A stretch of 42,889 nucleotides of DNA, from positions 1 to 42,889 of the forward strand of contig JAJFGK010000052.1 of the NCBI GenBank assembly GCA_021776195.1, given 5' to 3'. The stretch comes from Kiloniellaceae bacterium (lineage in GTDB: Bacteria; Pseudomonadota; Alphaproteobacteria; Kiloniellales; Kiloniellaceae). Shown here in pieces: positions 26,671 through 36,108 of the stretch (positions within the stretch are counted from its first letter, which is position 1; every line of letters begins with the position of its first letter). The notes under the pieces are model-generated. The model was not told where the DNA came from and made no database searches. It saw only the letters and a program-made list of their open reading frames with translations. A program made the position numbers and the translations under genes.

Positions 26671-28257
26671 ATGGCCGGGCTCGCTTTTCGCTGGAGCTAC
26701 CTTCCGCCATTGATGGTCTATCTCGCCGCGGGGGTGTCCGGCCTCACCGCCATCGTCGGTGTCTTCTTTATCAAGGAGTACCTGGGCCTTTCCGCGGCCT
26801 TTCTGGCGGGGCTCGGCTTTTGGGCCGGCATCCCCTGGGCCCTCAAGATGCCGCTCGGCCACCTGGTCGATCTGATCTGGCGCTGGAAGGCGCTGATGGT
26901 CTGCGCCGGGGCCCTGTTGATCGCCCTCTCGATTGCCATCATGTACGGCCTGATTCGCCACACCGGGGCGATGCGCGGCCTTATGGAGGCCGAGACCTGG
27001 TTTGTGGTCAGCGCGCTCCTGGCGCCGGTGGGATACGTCCTGCAGGACGTTGTCGCCGACGCCATGACGGTGGAGGCGGTGCCCCTCGCCGATGCAAGCG
27101 GGCGGCCGCACAGTGAAGCCGAGCTGAAACAGATGCACACGGCCATGCAAACCTGGGGCCGTGTCGCCTTCATCTCAGGCTTCGCCCTGGTCGCCGCCAT
27201 CAATATCGGTTTCTTCGAGGGGGTCGAAAAGCTGAGCGAGATGGAGAAGGTATTCCTCTATGGCCAGATCTATCTGCTTGCCCTGGCCATACCCATCATC
27301 TCGGTGGCCGGTGTACTGTTGGGCTGGTTCCAACTCAATCGACGGGCGGCGCTGCTGCGGCGCCGAGGCCTGGCCGAGACCGAGGTGGCGAGACTGCTGT
27401 TTCAGCAGTCGGAGCGGACGGTGCCGAACTGGTGGATTTTCGGCGGCGCCGCGGTCTTCGTGGCCTTCACCCTCGGCATGGGGCTGGGGCAGGTGCCTTG
27501 GGGCCAGGAGCTGATCCTGCTCGGGTCGCTCGCCATCCTGGCATTTCTCATCCGCAGCCTGATCCTCGAACTCGACCCGGCCGCGCGCCATGCGCTGATC
27601 GGCACGGCGGTGATCATCTTCGTGTTCCGCGCGGTCCCGCTGCCGGGACCGGGCGTGACCTGGTGGGAAATCGATATCCTGGGCTTCGACCAGCAGTTTC
27701 TCTCGATCCTGACCCTCATCACCTCGGCCCTGGCCCTGGTCGGGATGCTGCTCCTGCGTCCCCTGATCGCCCGCAAATCAATTGCCGATGTCGTGGTCTT
27801 GCTGTCCCTCGCCGCGGGTCTGCTGTCGCTGCCCAATATCGGCCTCTACTATGGCCTGCAGCACTGGACCGCGGCGCGCACCGGGGGCCTGGTCGACGCC
27901 CGCTTCATCGCCCTGTTCGATACCGCCCTGGAATCGCCCTTGGCGCAGATCGCGATGATCCCGATGCTGGCCTGGATCGCCAAGAACGCGCCCGCCCATC
28001 TGAAGGCGACCTTCTTTGCGGTCATGGCCTCCTTCACCAACCTGGCCCTTTCGGCCAGCGCGCTCGGCACCAGGTACCTGAACCAGTTCTATGACATCAC
28101 CCGGGAAGTCGCGGACGAAACCTCTGGCGAGGTAGTGGTGCCGGCCGACTACAGCGACGTCGGATGGCTGCTGATCACCGTGGCGCTGCTGACGGTGGCC
28201 CTGCCGCTGTTGACCGTTTGGCTGGTCCAACGGTCACCGCTGCGGACCCATGAGTGA
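26671..28257 (+). CDS. MFS-type multi-pass transporter, possibly BT1-like
   Basis: The 528-residue protein has 12 or more hydrophobic helices. The early FLAGLGFWAGIPWALKMPLG and HLVDLIWRWKALM match the position of the helix 2-3 loop in MFS carriers and recall the BT1 (folate/biopterin) group, but I do not recognise a substrate motif. The ATG at 26671 follows a G-rich stretch (GGGGGGACGC). The stop lies four bases before the end of the convergent P-type ATPase gene. The FNR/FixK box centred about 60 bases upstream suggests oxygen-dependent expression. Substrate unknown. Confidence 0.7.
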   Translation: MAGLAFRWSYLPPLMVYLAAGVSGLTAIVGVFFIKEYLGLSAAFLAGLGFWAGIPWALKMPLGHLVDLIWRWKALMVCAGALLIALSIAIMYGLIRHTGAMRGLMEAETWFVVSALLAPVGYVLQDVVADAMTVEAVPLADASGRPHSEAELKQMHTAMQTWGRVAFISGFALVAAINIGFFEGVEKLSEMEKVFLYGQIYLLALAIPIISVAGVLLGWFQLNRRAALLRRRGLAETEVARLLFQQSERTVPNWWIFGGAAVFVAFTLGMGLGQVPWGQELILLGSLAILAFLIRSLILELDPAARHALIGTAVIIFVFRAVPLPGPGVTWWEIDILGFDQQFLSILTLITSALALVGMLLLRPLIARKSIADVVVLLSLAAGLLSLPNIGLYYGLQHWTAARTGGLVDARFIALFDTALESPLAQIAMIPMLAWIAKNAPAHLKATFFAVMASFTNLALSASALGTRYLNQFYDITREVADETSGEVVVPADYSDVGWLLITVALLTVALPLLTVWLVQRSPLRTHE

Positions 28258-28261
28258 AATT

Positions 28262-30973
28262 TCAGGCCATCTTGTCGCCGGGATCCCAAAACCGCTTGAA
28301 AACCTCCATGACCGCCAGCAGGGACAAGGCGATCAGGGCAATGAAAAGCCAGTCGAACAGGCTGATCGGCTGGACCCTGAGCACGCCGGCCAGACCGGGC
28401 ATGAAGAGAGCGCCGAGGTGCAGGGCCTGAGCGCCGATAATGGCGGCCATGAGAAACCAGTTGGCCGAGAGCGGCAGGCGGAAGACCGAAAGCCGCTCCG
28501 AGCGGGCGTTGAAGGCATGGGCGTTTTCGAACAGCACCATCAGAAGCAAAATCAGGTTGCGTGCCTCTTCCACCGGCAGGCCGCGGTCGAGAAACCACTT
28601 GTAGGCCACGCAGGTGGCAATGCCCATGTAGAGCCCGGCGACCGTGACCTGGGCGATCATGCGTTTTTCGAACAGGCGCTCCCCGGGGGGGCGGGGCCGG
28701 CGCGCCAGCACCCCCGGTTCACCCTTTTCGAAGGCCAGCGCCACATCCTGGATGCCATTGGTCACAAGGTTCAGCCAAAGCAGTTGGACCGCCAGAAACG
28801 GCGCCGGCAGCCCGAGCAGGATCGCCATGACAAAGAGAACGATCTCGCCGAGCCCGGTGGAAATCAGCAGATAGACCAGCTTGCGCACGTTGTCGTAGGC
28901 GACGCGGCCTTCCTCGACCCCCGCCACGATGGAGACGAAGTTGTCGTCCGCGAGCACCAGGTCGGCGGCGCCGCGGGCCACGTCGGTCCCCGACCGGCCC
29001 ATGGCGACACCGATATCGGCGGCGTCCAGGGCCGGCCCATCGTTGACGCCGTCGCCGGTCACGGCGACGACCTCGCCGCAGCGCTGATAGGCCTCGACGA
29101 TGGTCAGCTTCTGCGCCGGCTCGACCCGGGCGAAGACGGTTTTTTGCGCAACGAACCGCGACAGGGCGTCCGGCATGGCGGCAAGCCGTGCAATGTCGTC
29201 GCCGCTGGCGACCGCACACCGATTGTCCGCGATCCCGAGCTGCCGCGCGACTGAAAGTGCCGTGGCGGGATGATCGCCAGTCACCATGCGGACCGAGATT
29301 CCCGCGTCGCGGCACCGCGCGATGGCGGCTGGAACCTCGGGCCGAATGGGATCGATCAAGCCGACCAGCCCCAGAAATGTAAGGTCCTTAAGGGCGGCGC
29401 GATCGTCGGCATGGCAACCCGCCGCCGCAATTTCGCCCCGCGCGACGGCAAGAACGCGATATCCATCGCGGGCCAGGTTCTCGACTTCGGTTTCGACCCG
29501 CTGGCGGTCGATCCCGCGGCACATTCCCAGCAAGACTTCCGCAGCGCCCTTTACATGAGCTTCGCGGCGGTCGCCGTCGGCCATGAGGACGGCGCCAAAG
29601 CGCCGCTCCGGTTCATAGGGGATCTTCTGGGCGGCGGCGGTCCCTTGGCGAAGACCAGGCCAATCGAGGCCCATTTTGGCGGCGAGGACCAAAAAGGCGA
29701 GGTCCACGGTGTCCCCCAGCTTTTTCGTGCCCTCTTCGGTTTCTTCGATCAAGGCCTCGTTACAGATCGCCGCACTGCGCGCGAGATCTTCCATGCGGGC
29801 CCGCGCAATTCCCTCGGCCGGCCGGCCGGCGACTGTCACGGCGGCGCTGGCCTCGGCGCCTTCGCCGGCGACTTCCAGCGAGAGCGGCAGTCCGGTCGGG
29901 TCGAAGATGACGGCTTTTTCGATTGTCAGCTCGTTGCAGGTCAGGGTGCCGGTCTTGTCGCTGGCGATCAGCGTACAAGAGCCCAGGCCCTCGACGGCCG
30001 GCAGAGAGCGAACGATGACGTTGCGCCGATGCATCCGGTTGGTGGCGATGGCGAGCGCCACGGTGATGGCGATCGGCAGGCCTTCGGGGATCGCCGCCAC
30101 GGCCAGGGCGACGGCGACCATGAAGACCGAGACCAGGGGCATGCCCTGCAGGATCTCGGCCCAGGCGACCAGGCCAATCAAGAGGATCGTGGCCAGGCCG
30201 ATGAGACGGCTCAGTCGATCCAACTGCCGGACCAGTGGCGGTGGCTGACCCCGACCGGCCGCCAGGGACTGGGCAATCTGTCCGACCTGGGTCTCGCGAC
30301 CGGTCAGCACCACAAGGGCCTCCGCCCGCCCCGCGAGCAGGGTCGTGCCGGCAAAGAGCATGTTGCTGCGTTCCGCCAGCGGCGTCTTGGCCGGGAGGTC
30401 GTCACGCCGGCATTTCAGGACCGCGACCGATTCGCCGGTCAGCAGGGACTCGTCGACCTGAAGGTCCTGGCTTTCGACCAGGCGGAGGTCGGCACTGACC
30501 TGGCAGCCGGTTTCCAGGCGGACGATATCGCCGGGCACCAGCCCGGCGGTCGGGATCTCTTTCCACCTGCCATCGCGACGGACCATGACCCGGTGCGGCA
30601 CCAGTTTGTCCAACTCGTCGGCCTTCCTGCCGGCCTGCCATTCCTGCAGCGCGCCAATGGCCGCGTTGAACAGCAGAACGATGAAGATGAACAGAGCGTC
30701 GAACAGCTCGCCGACCAAAAGCGAGACAGCCGCGGCGGCCACCAGGAGGTAAACCAGCGGATTCTTGAACTGCCGGCAGAAGATGAGAAGAACCCCGGGC
30801 GAAGCCGGGCGCGGCAGTTCGTTTGGCCCATGGCGCGCGAGGCGTCGGTCGGCTGCGTGATCGCTCAAGCCTTCTTTATTGCCCTCCAATCGCGCAAAGA
30901 TCCTCGGCAGCGCCTCGACATGCCAAGGCGGAGGTTCTGTTCCTCCTTCCACGGGGGAGCCGGCGCGCTTCAT
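28262..30973 (-). CDS. P-type cation-transporting ATPase (P2-like)
   Basis: The 903-residue pump has an N-terminal cation-ATPase domain (RRLARHGPNELPRP), an actuator with LTGESV, and a membrane helix with IPEGLP. The phosphorylation loop DKTGTLTC has its Asp near residue 339; a hinge TGDGVNDGPAL and a C-terminal helical bundle follow. The PEGLP helix and overall order match P2-type calcium/monovalent-cation pumps. In the sixth helix the motif reads NLVTNG where calcium pumps usually have NLxTDG or NLxMD, so the transported ion is uncertain. The ATG has GAGGTG about 7-12 bases upstream. It lies 31 bases after the 85-residue gene and is probably co-transcribed with it under the FNR box at 31322. 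Confidence 0.9.
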   Translation of the reverse strand: MKRAGSPVEGGTEPPPWHVEALPRIFARLEGNKEGLSDHAADRRLARHGPNELPRPASPGVLLIFCRQFKNPLVYLLVAAAAVSLLVGELFDALFIFIVLLFNAAIGALQEWQAGRKADELDKLVPHRVMVRRDGRWKEIPTAGLVPGDIVRLETGCQVSADLRLVESQDLQVDESLLTGESVAVLKCRRDDLPAKTPLAERSNMLFAGTTLLAGRAEALVVLTGRETQVGQIAQSLAAGRGQPPPLVRQLDRLSRLIGLATILLIGLVAWAEILQGMPLVSVFMVAVALAVAAIPEGLPIAITVALAIATNRMHRRNVIVRSLPAVEGLGSCTLIASDKTGTLTCNELTIEKAVIFDPTGLPLSLEVAGEGAEASAAVTVAGRPAEGIARARMEDLARSAAICNEALIEETEEGTKKLGDTVDLAFLVLAAKMGLDWPGLRQGTAAAQKIPYEPERRFGAVLMADGDRREAHVKGAAEVLLGMCRGIDRQRVETEVENLARDGYRVLAVARGEIAAAGCHADDRAALKDLTFLGLVGLIDPIRPEVPAAIARCRDAGISVRMVTGDHPATALSVARQLGIADNRCAVASGDDIARLAAMPDALSRFVAQKTVFARVEPAQKLTIVEAYQRCGEVVAVTGDGVNDGPALDAADIGVAMGRSGTDVARGAADLVLADDNFVSIVAGVEEGRVAYDNVRKLVYLLISTGLGEIVLFVMAILLGLPAPFLAVQLLWLNLVTNGIQDVALAFEKGEPGVLARRPRPPGERLFEKRMIAQVTVAGLYMGIATCVAYKWFLDRGLPVEEARNLILLLMVLFENAHAFNARSERLSVFRLPLSANWFLMAAIIGAQALHLGALFMPGLAGVLRVQPISLFDWLFIALIALSLLAVMEVFKRFWDPGDKMA

Positions 30974-31004
30974 GGACGCACCTCGGATAATGATGTCCTC
31001 AAGT

Positions 31005-31262
31005 CTAATGACCGCGGGTCTCGATGATATGTCTCAGCGCCACCTTCAAGCGCGCGACTCTGTCGATATTCCGGAGGCTGTAGGCCTGATCGATGTCCTC
31101 GAGGATCATTCGGCAGATCTCCAGCGCCCCACCCGGTTTATGCTTGAGATAGAAACCAAGCTCGATTGCGGCCATGTCTGGGATATGTTCGTGCAGGGCA
31201 ATGGCCTCGATTTCCTCCGGGGTGAGCTCGCTGAGGCCGATGCAGTCTTCGATCGTCAACAT
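31005..31262 (-). CDS. Conserved-looking 85-residue protein of unknown function
   Basis: The protein begins MLTIEDCIGLSELTPEEIEA, continues with IALHEHIPDMAAIELGFYL, and ends in a basic helix (NIDRVARLKVALRHIIETRGH). It looks wholly helical and soluble. I do not recognise a named family. The ATG at 31262 has AAAGGCGG upstream; a longer frame from 31322 would begin inside the FNR box and adds low-complexity basic residues. It immediately precedes the P-type ATPase gene (31 bases), so it may act with that pump or share its stress role. Confidence 0.6.
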   Translation of the reverse strand: MLTIEDCIGLSELTPEEIEAIALHEHIPDMAAIELGFYLKHKPGGALEICRMILEDIDQAYSLRNIDRVARLKVALRHIIETRGH

Positions 31263-31321
31263 GACGCGCCGCCTTTTGCCCCGTTGAGTATCAAGTGGAG
31301 GCCAAGGCAGGCGGTCCTGCA

Positions 31322-31335
31322 TTGATGTGGGTCAA
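31322..31335. promoter_or_regulatory. FNR/FixK box upstream of the small protein and P-type ATPase
   Basis: TTGATGTGGGTCAA is a perfect TTGAT-N4-GTCAA site whose centre is about 66 bases upstream of the minus-strand ATG at 31262. A poor -10-like TCCACT (31294-31299, minus strand) lies at the expected 32-base distance. Confidence 0.75.
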
Positions 31336-31538
31336 GGCTTTCGGACCGGCGCAATCGCCTTTTGCTTGAGCTCTTTGCCTTGCTGCGTACCGTGGTTCAG
31401 ATAGACAGGTCCTGTAAGAGACGCGAGCGCGGCTGTTTCGGGTCAATCGTGCCTCCTCGCGCAATCCGGGGGTGACCTGCCGGCCCCATGAGATGTTATG
31501 ATTGCCGGCAATAACAGGTGCAGGGTTTGGGGTTGCGA

Positions 31539-34500
31539 ATGGATTGTCCGGGGTGCGGCGGAGCTATCGCCGAGAACGCTAAGTTTTGTGGCGACTGCGG
31601 CCACAAGGTCCGCGAGGCCTGCTCCGCCTGTGGAGCGCTCGTCGGCCTTGCCGTGAATTTCTGTCCCGACTGCGGCAGCCAGCAGTCCGCGGCGCCGGCC
31701 GCGACGCCGCGGCGTTCCGGCGAGAACCGCCAGGTGACGGTGATGTTCCTCGATCTGGTCGATTCGACGAAGTTCTCACAACAGTTCGATGCCGAAGACT
31801 GGCGCCAGGTCCTGCTGTCCTTTCAGCAGGCAAGCGTTGCGGCTATCGAGCGTTTCGGCGGCCACGTCTCGTCCTACATGGGCGACGGCATGATGGTGCT
31901 GTTCGGCTACCCGGTGGCGCAGGAAGACGCACCGCTGCGCGCGGCCCTGGCTGGCCTGGATGTTCTGAAACAGGTCGCCAGCCTGAACCGCGACACGCTG
32001 GTCTCCATGGGCATCGCCATCAAGATCCGAATCGGGATTCACAGCGGCCGGGTCGTGGCCGGCGAGATGGGGGCCGGTGCGATCCGCGAGGAGCTTGCCA
32101 TCGTCGGTGTCGTCCCGAACATCGCGGCGCGCCTGGAAAGCATGGCGCCGCACGATTCGGTGGTGGTCAGTGCCGACATGAAGCGCCTGATCGCCACGCA
32201 TTTCCAGTTCGAATCCTTGGGCGAGCACGAGCTGAGAGGCATCAGCGAACCGATGGAGGTCTTTCGGCTCGTGGGGCCCCTGGCCGAGCCCGCGGTGGCG
32301 CGCCCGGCTATCGACCTGGCCGGACTCCCCTTGAGCGGCCGGGAGGCCGAGGTCGACGAGCTCGCCGCGGTGTGGCGCGAGCTGTCCGAGCGCGGCGATA
32401 CTCGTCTGGTGTCGATCGTGGGCGAGCCCGGAATCGGCAAGACAGGCCTGATCGGACTCTTTCTACAAGTCGCCGCTGTCGCCGAATCTCAAGTTGCCGT
32501 GCTGACCTGTTCGGCGTTCGACCGTGACAGTTCCTTTGGTCCGGTCAAGCGCATGATTGCCACCGACCTCGGACTTGGGCCCGAGGCGACGCCGGACGAT
32601 GTCCGGCGTGAGTTTGGCAAACAGGAACCCGGTCTGGACGGGGGCGACGTGCGCGAGGCCCTCGCCGGTTTGTTTTTGGTGAGGCCGAGTCAGACCGGTG
32701 CGGCCGGCGGCGACAGCAGCGCGGCGCGGCGTGGCCTGTTCCGCGCCCTGCAGCGCTATCTGTCGCGCAGCGGTGGGCCCATCCTGCTGATCCTGGAGGA
32801 CGCCCATTGGGCCGATCCCTCGACGGTCGAGCTGGTCGACCGGATCCTTCGTCAGTCCGAGGGGCATTCGGTCATGGTCCTGGTCGTAACCCGGCCGTTT
32901 GCGGCCTTCCCCTGGAATGAATTGTCGCAACGACGCATCAGACTGCGCGGGCTATCGGCGGCCGCATGCGAGGCACTGATCCGCCGCCTGACGGGCGGCC
33001 TGCCGCTCGAGCGCCGGTTACTTGACTGGATCATGACCAATACCGATGGCGTGCCGCTGTTCATCGAGGAGATGACCAAGTCATTGCTTGAAGGAGGGCA
33101 GGTCGTGCAACGACAGGGTCGCCTGGAGTTGCCCGGGCAGGTCGGCGACCTGGAGACCCCGGCCACGATCCAGGATCTCTTGACCGTTCGTCTCGACAAG
33201 CTCGGCTCTGCCAAGGATCTGGTTCAGGTCGCCGCCGTCATCGGTGTGACCTTTGACCGCGAGGCCCTGGCCTTTGTTTCGCAACGAGGTCCGGAGGAAG
33301 TTGGCCCGGATCTGGAGAACCTGGTCCGTCTGGACTTTCTGATCGCCAGTTCGGAGGAGGAAGGGGAGGTCACCTACCGGTTTCGCCACGCGCTCTACCA
33401 GAAGGCCGCCTACGACAGCCTGTTGCGCCGCCGGCGGCAGGAGCTGCACAGCCGCTATCTGGAGTGGTTGGAACGCGACCCGGTTTCCAAGTTGTCGGTG
33501 CCCTCGGGGCAGTTGGCCTTCCACAGCGAGCGGGCCGGACTGCTGGATCAAGCCGCGCGCCACTGGATCGCTGCCGGCGAGGTCGCCACGAGCGCTTCCG
33601 CGGCGCAAGAGGCGGTTCGCTATCTGGAGAGCGCCGGGCGGGTGTTGGGCGAGTTGCCGGACAGCGCAGAGAACCAAACCCTGGCCCTGCAGGCTCAAGC
33701 GCTGTTGGGCGGCGCGTTGATCCAGGCCAAGGGACCGGGGGCCGTAGAGACCCAGGAGGCATACCGTCGGGCACTGGCGCTTTGCGAAGGGCAAAGCGAA
33801 ACGCCTTGGCACTTCCCGGCCTACTGGGGCTGGTGGCGCACCGCCGACAACTTCACCGAGATGCTGCGCCGCGCCGAGCGCCTGGTGGCCGTCGCCGAGA
33901 CGATGAAGGAACCGGAATTCGGACTCCAGGCGCACCATTGCAATTGGGTCAACGCCTTCATGGTCGGCGATCATGAAACCTGTCTGAGCCACGCCGAGAG
34001 AGGCCTGACGATCTACGAGAAGGGTCAGTTCAGTCAGTTGGGCTCGCTTTATGGTGGGCACGACCCGAAGGTTTGCAGCCTCGGCGAGACCGCCCTTTCC
34101 AAATGGTTGATCGGCCAGGCCAACGATTCGCTCGAGGCCATCGGCCGTGCGACCGCCTGGGCCAAGGAACTCGGCCATCTGGGCAGCCGCCTCCATGCTC
34201 TCGATATCGCCGTCATGCTGCACCACTATCGGCGCGACCCGGCAGCGGTCCTGCCCCTGGCGCAGGAGATGAAGGCGATTGGCGAAAGCAACGAACTCGA
34301 CGACTACCGCGCCAAGAGCATGATCTTCGAAGGCTGGTGCCGCGCCGATGGCGACGATTTGGAAGGCGGCGCCGCGCTCCTGGACGAGGGCTTGCGGGTG
34401 ATGCGGGACGTGGGGACCCGCGAGGATTTTCCGGTCTACTTCGCGGCCCTTGCGGATTGCCGCACCCGCCTGGGCCATCCCGACGCCGCGATCGAGTTGC

Positions 34501-34865
34501 TCGACGAGGGCCTTGCGGTCATCGCCGAAGAGGGGGTGGCTTACTGGGCTGCCGAGATTCATCGTCTCAGTGCCGAGGCCTGTATGAGCAGGGCTTCCCC
34601 CGATCCGGCCCGGGTCAATGCGCACCTGTCCCTGGCACTGAAGGTCGCCAGGTCGCAAGGGGCGCTGTCCTTGGAGCTGCGGGCGGCCCATTCCATGGCG
34701 AGGTGGCTGAAGGCCGGCGGCGAGACGGCCAAGGCCCTGGCGCTTCTGGAAGAGACGGTCGGCCGGTTTACCCAGGGACGGGATACCCGGGATCTGGTCG
34801 AGGCCGGGGCGGCCATCGAGGCCTTGAAAGCGGAGGTCGGGCCGGCCAGTCACGTCCATGCCTAG
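31539..34865 (+). CDS. Zinc-ribbon / class III nucleotide cyclase / AAA ATPase / TPR signalling protein
   Basis: The 1108-residue cytosolic protein opens with two zinc ribbons (CPGCG..CGDCG and CSACG..CPDCG, about residues 4-52). A class III cyclase domain follows (about 60-235; metal-binding Asp residues in MFLDLVDSTKFS and YMGDGMMVLFG). Next is a signalling ATPase with Walker A GEPGIGKTG and Walker B LLILEDAHWAD (about 290-560), then a long C-terminal helical region like TPR repeats. This is the architecture of cyclase-ATPase-TPR regulators in which ligand or protein binding to the repeats controls the cyclase. The ATG at 31539 is chosen because the zinc ribbon starts there; a GTG at 31518 is possible. 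The 3' end overlaps the ycaO start by eight bases, so it is probably the lead gene of the modification operon. Confidence 0.85.
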   Translation: MDCPGCGGAIAENAKFCGDCGHKVREACSACGALVGLAVNFCPDCGSQQSAAPAATPRRSGENRQVTVMFLDLVDSTKFSQQFDAEDWRQVLLSFQQASVAAIERFGGHVSSYMGDGMMVLFGYPVAQEDAPLRAALAGLDVLKQVASLNRDTLVSMGIAIKIRIGIHSGRVVAGEMGAGAIREELAIVGVVPNIAARLESMAPHDSVVVSADMKRLIATHFQFESLGEHELRGISEPMEVFRLVGPLAEPAVARPAIDLAGLPLSGREAEVDELAAVWRELSERGDTRLVSIVGEPGIGKTGLIGLFLQVAAVAESQVAVLTCSAFDRDSSFGPVKRMIATDLGLGPEATPDDVRREFGKQEPGLDGGDVREALAGLFLVRPSQTGAAGGDSSAARRGLFRALQRYLSRSGGPILLILEDAHWADPSTVELVDRILRQSEGHSVMVLVVTRPFAAFPWNELSQRRIRLRGLSAAACEALIRRLTGGLPLERRLLDWIMTNTDGVPLFIEEMTKSLLEGGQVVQRQGRLELPGQVGDLETPATIQDLLTVRLDKLGSAKDLVQVAAVIGVTFDREALAFVSQRGPEEVGPDLENLVRLDFLIASSEEEGEVTYRFRHALYQKAAYDSLLRRRRQELHSRYLEWLERDPVSKLSVPSGQLAFHSERAGLLDQAARHWIAAGEVATSASAAQEAVRYLESAGRVLGELPDSAENQTLALQAQALLGGALIQAKGPGAVETQEAYRRALALCEGQSETPWHFPAYWGWWRTADNFTEMLRRAERLVAVAETMKEPEFGLQAHHCNWVNAFMVGDHETCLSHAERGLTIYEKGQFSQLGSLYGGHDPKVCSLGETALSKWLIGQANDSLEAIGRATAWAKELGHLGSRLHALDIAVMLHHYRRDPAAVLPLAQEMKAIGESNELDDYRAKSMIFEGWCRADGDDLEGGAALLDEGLRVMRDVGTREDFPVYFAALADCRTRLGHPDAAIELLDEGLAVIAEEGVAYWAAEIHRLSAEACMSRASPDPARVNAHLSLALKVARSQGALSLELRAAHSMARWLKAGGETAKALALLEETVGRFTQGRDTRDLVEAGAAIEALKAEVGPASHVHA

Positions 34866-36108
34866 CGTCCTCAACCAGGTTCCGGCGCAAAGCCCGCTGG
34901 CCAAACTCTATCGCCAGGGCACGCACAGGGCGGTTTCGCCCGAGGAGACCCTGGCCCGTCTGGAGCCCCTGCTGCCGGTTTTGGGCATCACCCGACTGGC
35001 CAACATCACCGGGTTGGATCGGATCGGTATCCCCGTCTACATGGCCTGTCGGCCGAACTCCCGCTCGCTCTCGGTCTTTCAGGGCAAAGGCCTCGACACC
35101 GCCTCGGCCAAGGTCTCGGCGCTGATGGAAGCGGTCGAGACTTTCCACGCCGAGACGATCGATCTGCCGCTGAAGCTGGGGAGCTACGAGGAACTGCGCT
35201 ACAACCACGATCTCGTGGAGGTTTCGCGATTGCCCTTCTCCAGTGACGGCCTGTTCGACCCTCTGGATCCGATCTTGTGGATCGAGGGCGAGGACCTGTC
35301 CGGCGGCGGGGCCAGTTGGCTGCCCTTCGAGCTGGTTCATGCCAACTACACCTTGCCGCTGCTGACCGGTAGCGGCGCCTTCGCCGCGACGACCAATGGC
35401 CTGGCCTCGGGTAACCACCGGCTGGAAGCCCTCTGTCACGCTCTCTACGAGGTGATCGAGCGGGACGCGGTGACCCTTTGGAAGCTGTCGAGCGATGCGG
35501 CGCAGGGCGCGCGGTCCGTCGATCTGGCAAGTATCGACGATCCACATTGCCGTGCCCATCTCGCCCTGTTCGAGGCCGCCGGGATCGACGTCGTGGTCTG
35601 GGACGTGACCTCCGATGTCGGGGTGGCCGCTTACCTCTGCCTGCTGGCCGGGCGCAACGAGGTGACCGGGGCGCCGGAGTTCGGCGCCGGTTGTCACTTG
35701 GAGCGTGGCGTGGCGCTGTCGCGGGCCCTGACCGAAGCCGCCCAGGCCCGCACCACCTACATCGCCGGATCGCGCGACGACATTACCGCCGAACACTACG
35801 CGGAGACCACTCGCAAGAACCGCCATGGCCAGGCCCGCGCCCTTGTCGCGGAGACAGATGCCAGGCATCGCTTCGAGGATTCCCCGACTCGGGATAGTGA
35901 CAGCTTCGACGACGATCTGGCAACCCTTCTGGCGGCGCTGCGGGCGGTGGGACTGGACCGGGTCCTGGCGATCGACCTCACCAAGCCGGACCTGCGCATT
36001 CCCGTCGTGCGGGTCGTGGTGCCGGGTCTGGAGGGCGCCTTCGAAGGCGCCGATGCCGATTACGTTCCGGGGGACCGCGCACTGCGGGTTCTGGAGGCCG
36101 GATCATGA
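34858..36108 (+). CDS. YcaO-family ATP-dependent peptide-backbone modifying enzyme
   Basis: The 416-residue protein carries the YcaO ATP-binding signatures: GKGLDTASAKVSALMEAVE with its acidic residues (about 75-95), the HALYEVIERDAVTLW helix (about 195-210) and EAAQARTTYIAGSRDD with the Q-x-R motif (about 295-310). YcaO proteins phosphorylate a peptide amide to allow attack by a side chain (azoline) or by sulfide (thioamide). It lacks the C-terminal PxPxP found in many azoline-forming members and is paired with TfuA, a combination linked to thioamide formation. The ATG overlaps the upstream cyclase gene by eight bases and the stop overlaps the tfuA start (ATGA). The probable substrate is the repeat protein at 38176. 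The actual bond type cannot be decided from sequence. Confidence 0.9.
   Translation: MPSVLNQVPAQSPLAKLYRQGTHRAVSPEETLARLEPLLPVLGITRLANITGLDRIGIPVYMACRPNSRSLSVFQGKGLDTASAKVSALMEAVETFHAETIDLPLKLGSYEELRYNHDLVEVSRLPFSSDGLFDPLDPILWIEGEDLSGGGASWLPFELVHANYTLPLLTGSGAFAATTNGLASGNHRLEALCHALYEVIERDAVTLWKLSSDAAQGARSVDLASIDDPHCRAHLALFEAAGIDVVVWDVTSDVGVAAYLCLLAGRNEVTGAPEFGAGCHLERGVALSRALTEAAQARTTYIAGSRDDITAEHYAETTRKNRHGQARALVAETDARHRFEDSPTRDSDSFDDDLATLLAALRAVGLDRVLAIDLTKPDLRIPVVRVVVPGLEGAFEGADADYVPGDRALRVLEAGS

Noticed and set aside
33081..34904. 607-codon minus-strand frame opposite the cyclase-ATPase gene
   Set aside because: It is the antisense of the ATPase/TPR coding region with no domain or start signal.
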